DNA of 39,757 nt from Bacillota bacterium (lineage in GTDB: Bacteria; Bacillota; Clostridia; Clostridiales; Clostridiaceae), in contig JAJXWJ010000028.1 in assembly GCA_021781655.1 (NCBI GenBank), positions 1-39,757 on the forward strand, written 5' to 3'. Below are positions 33,621-39,757 of this stretch, one piece after another. The first letter of the stretch is position 1. Every line of letters starts with the position of its first letter. The notes under the pieces are model-generated. The model made no database searches. It was not told the origin of the DNA and saw nothing but the letters and a program-made list of their open reading frames with translations. The position numbers were made by a program, and so were the translations under genes.

Positions 33621-34547
33621 ATGCAAAACATAATAGAAGTAAAAAACTTTACAAAACAATATGGCAAATTTAAGGCTGTAAATAATATTTCTTTTGATAT
33701 ATTAGAAGGTTCAATTTTTGCTTTTCTCGGACCAAATGGAGCTGGCAAAAGTACTACGATTAATACACTCTGTACAATATTAAATAAAACAGAAGGAATA
33801 TTAAAAATAAATGGCAACGATGTTTCCGATAATAAGGATAAGGTAAGAAAGGACATTGGAATTGTTTTTCAAGAATCAACCTTAGATATAAAATTGACTG
33901 TAACTGAAAATTTAAAGCTACATTGTGATTTTTATGATGTTCCTAAATCGGAAATTAAGGAAAGAATTGATTTTGTATTAGAGCTTGTAGACCTTACTGA
34001 ATGGAGAAATGCAACGGTTAGTAGCCTTTCTGGAGGGATGAAAAGAAGGGTAGAAATAGCAAGAGGGCTTGTCCATTATCCCAAAGTACTTTTCCTGGAC
34101 GAGCCTACTACAGGCCTAGACCCACAAACAAGAGCCAGTATCTGGACTTATATTGAAAAATTACAGAAAGAAAAAAATATCACTATATTTTTGACTACTC
34201 ACTATATGGATGAAGCTGAAATTTGTGACAAGGTGGCTATTATGGATCATGGACAAATAGTTGCCTTCGACACTCCCAGTGCATTAAAAAAACAATATAC
34301 AAACACTGTAATGAAAATAAAAGTTTCGGATTCTAAGCCAATTATAAATTATCTTGTAGAAAAAGAAATTAAATATAAATCAGAAGGCGAACAATTAATT
34401 ATATATATTCCTATGTTGTCTGATGTATTTAAAATAACAGAAGGCTATAAAGCTTATATTACAGATTTTGAAGTGACAAAAGGAACCTTAAATGATGTAT
34501 TCCTTGCAATAACAGGAAAGGAGATTAGGGAAAATGCGAGCAATTAA
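33621..34547 (+). CDS. ABC-2 type exporter, ATP-binding protein
   Basis: This is a 308-residue ATPase of the DrrA/CcmA type. It has Walker A GPNGAGKST, a Q loop (IVFQESTLDIKLTV), the signature SLSGGMKRRVEIARGL, Walker B VLFLDEPTTGLDP and the switch TTHYMDEAE. A C-terminal extension of about 90 residues is typical of multidrug/antibiotic ABC-2 exporters. AAGAGGTGATGCC precedes ATG 33621. It overlaps its permease gene by 14 bases and probably shares the lon promoter. Confidence 0.95.
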   Translation: MQNIIEVKNFTKQYGKFKAVNNISFDILEGSIFAFLGPNGAGKSTTINTLCTILNKTEGILKINGNDVSDNKDKVRKDIGIVFQESTLDIKLTVTENLKLHCDFYDVPKSEIKERIDFVLELVDLTEWRNATVSSLSGGMKRRVEIARGLVHYPKVLFLDEPTTGLDPQTRASIWTYIEKLQKEKNITIFLTTHYMDEAEICDKVAIMDHGQIVAFDTPSALKKQYTNTVMKIKVSDSKPIINYLVEKEIKYKSEGEQLIIYIPMLSDVFKITEGYKAYITDFEVTKGTLNDVFLAITGKEIRENASN

Positions 34548-35358
34548 AGCGATTTTAGTAAGAAATTTAACGAATTTTATTAGAGATAAAGTAAGATTGT
34601 TTTTTACAGTATTTATGGCTGTAGTTTTCCTTTTTATTTTTTCCTTTGTTATGAAAGGAGCGACTAAAGGAATAGAAAATCCAACTAGTTATTTGGTTGC
34701 TGGTATAATTATAATGACAGTTTTTCAAGCAGCACTAAACAGCTCCATGATGACCATTGAAGATATAGCTAGTGGGTTTATGAAAGAAATTTTAGTTGCA
34801 CCGATTAAAAGATTTCAAATCTCAATTGGTCAAATTTTATCATCTGCTGCAATTGCTGTATTTGAAGGTATAATGATACTAATAATGGGTTTTTTTATTG
34901 GTCTTAGAACAGATCCAGTTCAATTTATAGAACTAACTGCAATAATGATTTTAGTTGGCGTAACTTTTGGAGCTATGGGATTATATCTTGCAATTTTATC
35001 AAAGAATTCTACAAATTTTCAGCTTATAATTTCTATTATTAGTATGCCATTAACCTTTTTATCTGGAGCTTATATACCAACCACTATATTGCCTAGCTTT
35101 ATATCACCAATTGTATATTTAAATCCTCTAACGTATACTACAGCAATATATAGATATATAACTCTTAGAATGGAAAACTATTCTACAGCAAAACTTGTTA
35201 AAGAAGGTGTTGCTTTTGACATACATGGATTTATTATAACTCCATATTTGGGGCTGATTATTATATTTATAATAGGTTTAATATTTTTATTTTTATGTGT
35301 TGTAGAGTTTAACAAAGCAGATTTTTCAAGAGTCAAGGTATCAAAGGATGCCTTTTAA
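34534..35358 (+). CDS. ABC-2 type exporter, permease
   Basis: This is a 274-residue membrane partner of the preceding ATPase, with six predicted TM segments. It has the ABC-2 signature regions FIRDKVRLFFTVFMAVVFLFIF, SGFMKEILVAPIKR, IISMPLTFLSGAYIPTTILP and the DrrB-like SPIVYLNPLTYTTAIYRY. It overlaps the ATPase gene by 14 bases. The substrate is unknown; drug, lipid or peptide export are all possible. The DUF2156 gene follows after 27 bases. Confidence 0.92.
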   Translation: MRAIKAILVRNLTNFIRDKVRLFFTVFMAVVFLFIFSFVMKGATKGIENPTSYLVAGIIIMTVFQAALNSSMMTIEDIASGFMKEILVAPIKRFQISIGQILSSAAIAVFEGIMILIMGFFIGLRTDPVQFIELTAIMILVGVTFGAMGLYLAILSKNSTNFQLIISIISMPLTFLSGAYIPTTILPSFISPIVYLNPLTYTTAIYRYITLRMENYSTAKLVKEGVAFDIHGFIITPYLGLIIIFIIGLIFLFLCVVEFNKADFSRVKVSKDAF

Positions 35359-35385
35359 AATAGATGATTAAAGGATGGTACTTTT

Positions 35386-36282
35386 ATGAAATTTAAAAAG
35401 TTAGATTTAGAAGATAAAACGGTGCTGGATAAATACATATATCCCTACAAATTTTTAAGTTGTGAATATTCTTTTACAAGCTTATATATTTGGAAGGATG
35501 CTTGTGATATCCAGTACACTATATATAAAGATGCACTAATAATTAAGAAAAAAGACTTTGATGGTAATTATTATTTCATGCAGCCTTTAGGTTATAAGAA
35601 AAGTGATTTAAGCGAAATAATAGATATGCTTAAGGTTTACAGAAAAGAAAATGAAATGAAATATTTATTTAAAGATTTAGAAGAAAGTTTTATAAAAGAA
35701 CTAAACGCAATTTTAAAAGAAAAAAATGAGTTTTATATAGTTGAAGACAGAGATAATTTTGATTATTTGTATGAAGCAAAGAAACTTATGACTTTATCGG
35801 GTAAAAAGCTGCATGCTAAAAAAAATCATTACAATTCATTTACAAAGAATTATGACTATGAGGTTGTGGAAATAAAAGGTAATAAGGTTATTGAAGATGT
35901 ATGTATTGCAGCAGAAAAATGGTATGCTGATACAGAAGACAAGGATTGTAAGCTTTACTATGAGTTACTTTCAATAAAAAATATAGTTAAAAATATGGAA
36001 TTATTAAATCTAAATGGTGTAGCAGTATATGTTAATGGAAATATATCCGCTTTTGGTATTGGAGAATGCTTAAATGATAGTCTCACTGTAATTCATATTG
36101 AAAAAGGTGATAAAAATATTAATGGGATATATAGCTTTATTGCTAAAACTTTAATTGATAGATGTTTCAATAATACAGAAATAATTAATAGGGAACAGGA
36201 CTTAGGAATTGAAGGACTTAGAAAGTCAAAAATGTCCTATAACCCATTTAAACTAGAAAAAAAATTTATATTAAATTTTTGA
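35386..36282 (+). CDS. DUF2156 (MprF C-terminal-like, GNAT-fold) protein
   Basis: This is a 298-residue soluble protein that looks like the DUF2156 family, related to the lysyl-phosphatidylglycerol synthase C-terminal domain with two GNAT-like folds. It shows the N-terminal FKKLDLEDKTVLDKYIYPYKFLSCEYSFTSLYIW, KLHAKKNHYNSF (about 143-154) and the C-terminal NREQDLGIEGLRKSKMSYNP. There is no flippase domain, so it is not a full MprF. It may be an aminoacyl- or acyl-transferase. It is the last gene of the lon-ABC unit by spacing; cls downstream has its own promoter. Confidence 0.82.
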   Translation: MKFKKLDLEDKTVLDKYIYPYKFLSCEYSFTSLYIWKDACDIQYTIYKDALIIKKKDFDGNYYFMQPLGYKKSDLSEIIDMLKVYRKENEMKYLFKDLEESFIKELNAILKEKNEFYIVEDRDNFDYLYEAKKLMTLSGKKLHAKKNHYNSFTKNYDYEVVEIKGNKVIEDVCIAAEKWYADTEDKDCKLYYELLSIKNIVKNMELLNLNGVAVYVNGNISAFGIGECLNDSLTVIHIEKGDKNINGIYSFIAKTLIDRCFNNTEIINREQDLGIEGLRKSKMSYNPFKLEKKFILNF

Positions 36283-36318
36283 TGTAATGTTAATATGTAC
36301 TATTAAAATTGTCCTTTC

Positions 36319-36347
36319 TAGTCAAATTTATTTAATTATGTTATAAT
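36319..36347 (+). promoter_or_regulatory. Promoter of cls
   Basis: TAGTCA (36319-36324), a 17-bp spacer and TATAAT (36342-36347). The predicted start is near 36354, a few bases before a leader hairpin. Confidence 0.6.
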
Positions 36348-36362
36348 TTTAGCCATAAGAAT

Positions 36363-36394
36363 AAGGTAATCTTATATATTTAAAAGATTACTTT
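36363..36394 (+). promoter_or_regulatory. Leader hairpin before the cls ribosome-binding site
   Basis: AAGGTAATCTT (36363-36373) pairs with AAGATTACTTT (36384-36394), 11 bp with one G-U pair, and GAGAGG (36395-36400) follows directly. At the very 5' end of the mRNA, it could stabilise the transcript or modulate ribosome access. Confidence 0.55.
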
Positions 36395-36409
36395 GAGAGG
36401 ATGGCTTTA

Positions 36410-37939
36410 ATGAAGTTACTTAAATTGCTAAGCAGTAGGATGTTTATAACATCAACTTTAATATTAATACAACTTATTTGGTTTGTAGTTTTCATTATGA
36501 AGCTAACAACTTATTATGGATGGATGAGTGAAGTTTTTTCTGTTTTAAGCCTTATTATTGTATTGTATATTATAGGAAAAGATGAAAATGCTTCATATAA
36601 AATAGAATGGATTATACTTATAATGGCTTTGCCACTTTTTGGTGGGCTGTTATATTTGTTTTTTGGTAATAAAAGACCTTCTAAAAATATGAGACTTAAA
36701 TTAAAAAAAGAGCATAAAAAAATCTCTGAGTTTATGGTTCAAGATAGGGGCATTTTTAATGAAATATTTAAAATAAACGAAAGAGCTTTAGGAACCTTTA
36801 AATATATTTATGAAAAATGTTCTTACCCTTTATATAATAATAGTTTTACAACATATTATTCTTTAGGAGAAGAAATGTATAAAGATATACTTTCTGAATT
36901 AGAAAAGGCAAAGCACTTTATTTTTCTTGAATATTTTATAATCGAAGAAGGGGTTATGTGGGAAAATATTCTTAAGATTTTAATAAAGAAAGTGAAGAGT
37001 GGTTTAGATGTTCGAATTATATACGATGACATCGGTTCCCTTTCTTTTCTTCCAAATGATTTTTCTAAAAAAATGGAGAATATGGGCATTAAGTGTATGG
37101 TCTTTAACAGGTTTAGGCCCGTACTATCTTTAGCTATGAATAACCGTGATCATAGAAAAATTTTAGTTATCGATGGTATAACCTCCTTTAATGGAGGAGT
37201 AAATCTTGGAGATGAATATATAAATAAAAGAAGAAGATATGGACATTGGAAGGACACAGGCATAAAAGTAACAGGTAATGCTTCTTGGAGTTTTACTTTG
37301 ATGTTTTTAGAGATGTGGAATACCTTTAGAAAAAGTTATGATAATATAGAAAATTTTATGCCTAATTTTTCTTATAAGGAAAACTATCAGTTGGATGGAT
37401 ACGTTCAGCCATTTTCAGACTCACCTCTAGATAGTGAAAGAATTGGAGTAAATGTTTATATGGAGCTGCTTTCTCAAGCAAAAAGATATGTTTATATATT
37501 CACTCCTTATTTAGTAATTGATAACGAAATGAGATCAGCTATTTGCATGGCAGCTAAACGTGGTGTTGATGTAAGGATAATAACACCAGGAATTCCTGAT
37601 AAAAAGCTAGTATATAGGCTTACAAGATCAAATTATGTGCCTCTTTTAAAAGCTGGAGTAAAAATTTATGAGTACACTCCAGGCTTTATTCATGGAAAAA
37701 GCTATGTGTGCGATGATGAAATTGCAGTTGTAGGAACTATAAATATGGATTATAGAAGCTTATATCTTCATTTCGAGTGTGGTACTATTATTTATAAAAC
37801 GAAATCAGTAATGGATTTAAAAAAAGATTCTTTAGAAACTATAGCAATAAGTAAAGAAATTAGCCTTAATGATTGCAAACATGCATTATTAGGAACTATT
37901 ATAGATGCAGTTCTTAGAGTATTTGCTCCTTTATTTTAA
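36410..37939 (+). CDS. cls: Cardiolipin synthase (phospholipase D family)
   Basis: Cls joins two phosphatidylglycerol molecules to cardiolipin in the membrane. The 509-residue product has two N-terminal TM segments with a short loop (PLFGGLLYLFFGNKRPS) and two PLD domains. The HKD motifs are HRKILVID followed by FNGGVNLGDEY, and HGKSYVCD followed by VGTINMDYRS. ATG 36410 is chosen because GAGAGG lies 9 bases upstream; ATG 36401 abuts that site. It is flanked by the DUF2156, DedA and PAP2 genes, forming a membrane-lipid cluster. Confidence 0.95.
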   Translation: MKLLKLLSSRMFITSTLILIQLIWFVVFIMKLTTYYGWMSEVFSVLSLIIVLYIIGKDENASYKIEWIILIMALPLFGGLLYLFFGNKRPSKNMRLKLKKEHKKISEFMVQDRGIFNEIFKINERALGTFKYIYEKCSYPLYNNSFTTYYSLGEEMYKDILSELEKAKHFIFLEYFIIEEGVMWENILKILIKKVKSGLDVRIIYDDIGSLSFLPNDFSKKMENMGIKCMVFNRFRPVLSLAMNNRDHRKILVIDGITSFNGGVNLGDEYINKRRRYGHWKDTGIKVTGNASWSFTLMFLEMWNTFRKSYDNIENFMPNFSYKENYQLDGYVQPFSDSPLDSERIGVNVYMELLSQAKRYVYIFTPYLVIDNEMRSAICMAAKRGVDVRIITPGIPDKKLVYRLTRSNYVPLLKAGVKIYEYTPGFIHGKSYVCDDEIAVVGTINMDYRSLYLHFECGTIIYKTKSVMDLKKDSLETIAISKEISLNDCKHALLGTIIDAVLRVFAPLF

Positions 37940-37963
37940 TTTAAATCTAAACTTATTTTAATG

Positions 37964-38008
37964 GCTTTTTAATGTTTATGTTAGATAATAGTAACATAAT
38001 AAAAAAGC
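37964..38008 (+). other. Imperfect hairpin between cls and dedA
   Basis: GCTTTTTA and TATGTTA (37964-37983) pair with TAACATA and TAAAAAAGC (37992-38008), with a 3-base bulge. The 3' arm stops just before the DedA ribosome-binding site (AAGGAGA). No T run follows. The inner TATGTTA/TAACATA could alternatively be an operator. Confidence 0.5.
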
Positions 38009-38024
38009 TAAGGAGATATAAGTT

Positions 38025-38699
38025 ATGAATTTTATTGGAACTTTATTAAATGTAATATTACATTTAGATAAATACTTAAATGTTATAATGCAAAATTATG
38101 GCGGCTTTACATATGTATTTATTTTTCTAATTATATTTTGCGAAACAGGTTTTGTAGTTACTCCGTTTTTACCAGGTGATTCTATACTATTTGCTACAGG
38201 TGCACTTGCTGTAAGCGGTACCTTTAATATTTTTACTTTATTTATTGCATTTTATTTTGCTGCAGTTATCGGTGATACTGTTAATTATCATATTGGCAAA
38301 AAAATAGGAAGTAATATTTTAAATAAAAAAACTACAAGGTTTGTAAATAAAAAATATTTAGAAAAAGCACAAAATTTTTATGATAAACATGGCTCCATGA
38401 CTATAGTAATTGGAAGGTTTATTCCTATAATAAGGACCTTCGTACCTTTTACTGCGGGAATAGGAAAAATGGACTATTTCAAATTTTTATTGTATAATGC
38501 TATTGGGGGATTGATGTGGGTTCTAATATTTTTAGGTGGCGGTTACTTCTTCGGAAACATGCCTATTATGAAAGATCATTTTTCTTATATTTTAATATTG
38601 ATTATGATAATCTCTATATTACCTGCAATAGTAACATTTATTATAGAAAAGAAATCTGGAGATAGAAATGAAAATATTGTCACAAATACAGAAACTTGA
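38025..38699 (+). CDS. DedA-family membrane protein
   Basis: This is a 224-residue membrane protein of the DedA/VTT family, members of which flip or recycle lipid carriers such as undecaprenyl phosphate and support membrane homeostasis. Motifs: FCETGFVVTPFLPGDSILFATGALA, GDTVNYHIGKKIG and the re-entrant-loop pair GRFIPIIRTFVPFTAGIGKM and NAIGGLMWV. Four to five TM segments are visible. AAGGAGATATAAGTT precedes the ATG. Its end overlaps the PAP2 gene by 32 bases, so the two are probably translated together. Confidence 0.94.
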   Translation: MNFIGTLLNVILHLDKYLNVIMQNYGGFTYVFIFLIIFCETGFVVTPFLPGDSILFATGALAVSGTFNIFTLFIAFYFAAVIGDTVNYHIGKKIGSNILNKKTTRFVNKKYLEKAQNFYDKHGSMTIVIGRFIPIIRTFVPFTAGIGKMDYFKFLLYNAIGGLMWVLIFLGGGYFFGNMPIMKDHFSYILILIMIISILPAIVTFIIEKKSGDRNENIVTNTET

Positions 38700-39231
38700 T
38701 AATTTTATTTTATCAAATTTTAAAAATCATATACAAAATAAATTTTTTGATAGACTTATGCCTATTATTACAGCTATGGGAAACTTAGGCATAGTATGGC
38801 TACTAATTGCTAGCTTATTGCTTTTTAGCAAGCCCTATAGAACTATAGGTAGTATTGTAATATTAACGTTAATAATAAGTACTATAATGGGAGAAGGATT
38901 AATAAAGCATATTGTAAAGAGAAGTAGACCTTGTACAAATAGAGAAGACATGGAACTTTTGATTAAAAGGCCAATAACTTCATCCTTTCCTTCTGGTCAT
39001 ACTTTATCCTCTTTTGCTGTTGCAGAAGTTTTGTCAATTTACTTTATTCATTATAGATTGATATTTTTGTGCTTAGCACTTTTAATTGCACTTTCTAGGC
39101 TTTATCTTTATGTTCATTATCCATCAGATATAATAGCTGGAATATTATTAGGTATATTATGCTCTAGAATAACTTTTTTTGTTATAAAAGAAGGATTTGT
39201 TTTTTATAAAAGAATAATTTTAAAATGGTAG
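38668..39231 (+). CDS. PAP2-family membrane phosphatase
   Basis: This is a 187-residue PAP2 (lipid phosphatase) protein with five to six TM segments. All three catalytic motifs are present: KHIVKRSRP (K-x6-RP), PSGHT and SRLYLYVHYPSD (SR-x5-H-x3-D). Members dephosphorylate undecaprenyl diphosphate (BcrC-like) or phosphatidylglycerol phosphate. The overlap with the DedA gene and closeness to cls fit lipid-carrier or phospholipid metabolism. GGAGAT precedes ATG 38668. An intrinsic terminator follows. Confidence 0.93.
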   Translation: MKILSQIQKLDNFILSNFKNHIQNKFFDRLMPIITAMGNLGIVWLLIASLLLFSKPYRTIGSIVILTLIISTIMGEGLIKHIVKRSRPCTNREDMELLIKRPITSSFPSGHTLSSFAVAEVLSIYFIHYRLIFLCLALLIALSRLYLYVHYPSDIIAGILLGILCSRITFFVIKEGFVFYKRIILKW

Positions 39232-39244
39232 AGGATGCTAAATC

Positions 39245-39270
39245 AAAAAAGAGCTAATAGCTCTTTTTTT
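39245..39270 (+). terminator. Terminator after the PAP2 gene
   Basis: AAAAAAGAGCT pairs with AGCTCTTTTTT around AAT, followed by T. The A tract on the other side could also let it act on the converging - strand gene. Confidence 0.88.
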
Positions 39271-39344
39271 GTTGTATGAAAAACAAATTAGATTTATATT
39301 TAATTTGAAAAAGAAATAAAAAAATAACTTTATGAATAAATAGT

Positions 39345-39757
39345 TCATTTCTTTTCCACGTTTGTTTTCGATACCTTGTAAAGCTTTTGTGCCATTTCAA
39401 TTATTAATGTTGAAAGTTCTAGCTTTTTAATCCATTCATTTGGAATAGAATCTACTCCAAGCTTTGCGCCCATTATAGTACCACATATAGAGCCAGTAGT
39501 ATCACTATCACCACTATGGTTAACCGAAAGCATTAAAGCTTTTTTAAAGTCGTTAGGATAACATAAAGTGCTGTAAAGGCCTATTGCAAGAGCTTCATCG
39601 CCAACCCATCCTTCACCAAGCTGCGAAAGCTTTTCTGCAGATGGGTTACCTTCTGCTGCTAATAAAAGAGCTTTTTTTATTGAAGAGACTGTATCTAATT
39701 TTCCTTCCATTTCTTCTAAAGCTTTTAATGCGTTTTGTATTGCCGTTTCAATTGGCA
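39345..39757 (-). CDS. ADP-ribosylglycohydrolase family protein, 3' part (partial)
   Basis: This is the C-terminal part of a DraG-like ADP-ribosylglycohydrolase, cut at its 5' side by the right window edge. The frame stays open to 39757, so ATG 39710 is internal; codons before it read PIETAIQNALKALEE. The visible metal-site motif is HSGDSDTTGSICGTIMGAKLG, preceded by GEGWVGDEALAIGLYS, both typical of the family. Such enzymes remove ADP-ribose from proteins or small molecules. The N-terminal metal-binding motif lies outside the window. It converges on the PAP2 gene. Nothing else is seen in the 74-base gap beyond the PAP2 terminator. Confidence 0.88.
   Translation of the reverse strand, partial: PIETAIQNALKALEEMEGKLDTVSSIKKALLLAAEGNPSAEKLSQLGEGWVGDEALAIGLYSTLCYPNDFKKALMLSVNHSGDSDTTGSICGTIMGAKLGVDSIPNEWIKKLELSTLIIEMAQKLYKVSKTNVEKK

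Overview
The window is about 39.8 kb of AT-rich DNA with strong AGGAGG-type ribosome-binding sites. It carries a Firmicutes housekeeping backbone: ffh-rpsP-khpA-rimM-trmD-rplS-rbgA-rnhB, then comM-dprA-topA-codY-rpsB-tsf-pyrH-frr-uppS-cdsA. The gene order, the presence of CodY, and the clostridial-type envelope and regulatory genes point to a Clostridium sensu stricto-like bacterium. I cannot name the species from the sequence alone.

Layout. (1) 1-4254: 3' end of ffh and the ribosome/tRNA maturation genes, all on the + strand, with a probable L19 leader upstream of rplS. (2) 4255-16449: an accessory block between rnhB and comM. It holds a two-component system, a CwlO/PcsB-like NlpC/P60 cell-wall hydrolase (- strand), a chemoreceptor, a six-gene - strand operon that encodes a complete ADP-heptose pathway plus a DUF4214-GT9 glycosyltransferase, a CBS-domain protein, and an inverted yraN-like gene. 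(3) 16566-27262: the second backbone block (competence-type ATPase, DprA, topoisomerase I, CodY, S2, EF-Ts, UMP kinase, RRF, UppS, CdsA). (4) 27338-39757: a second accessory block. It holds an HD protein, a tandem MazG-like protein, a CmpB-type membrane protein with an HD partner, two TetR regulators, a Lon protease followed by an ABC-2 exporter and a DUF2156 protein, then cardiolipin synthase, DedA and a PAP2 phosphatase, and a truncated ADP-ribosylglycohydrolase at the right edge.

The most interesting unit is 9788-15194. gmhA, gmhB, hldA, hldC and hldD follow one another with overlaps or very short gaps, directly behind a 625-residue protein with four DUF4214-like repeats fused to a GT9 heptosyltransferase-like domain that ends in a five-cysteine cluster. 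Together they look like a self-contained system for making and transferring ADP-activated heptose in a Gram-positive background, where LPS core cannot be the acceptor. A protein or cell-surface glycan acceptor is inferred, not shown.

Two regulatory circuits can be read from the DNA. First, the two-component operon and the NlpC/P60 hydrolase have matching promoters: two 11-bp direct repeats that abut TTTGATAAT. This resembles the WalRK-CwlO/PcsB arrangement. Second, the second TetR gene has a palindrome exactly between its -35 and -10 boxes, and a 14/18 match to that palindrome precedes lon. One repressor therefore probably controls itself and the Lon/ABC/DUF2156 operon. CodY also has a good CodY-box match just downstream of its own promoter. 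No tRNA, rRNA, CRISPR array, insertion sequence or prophage gene was seen.
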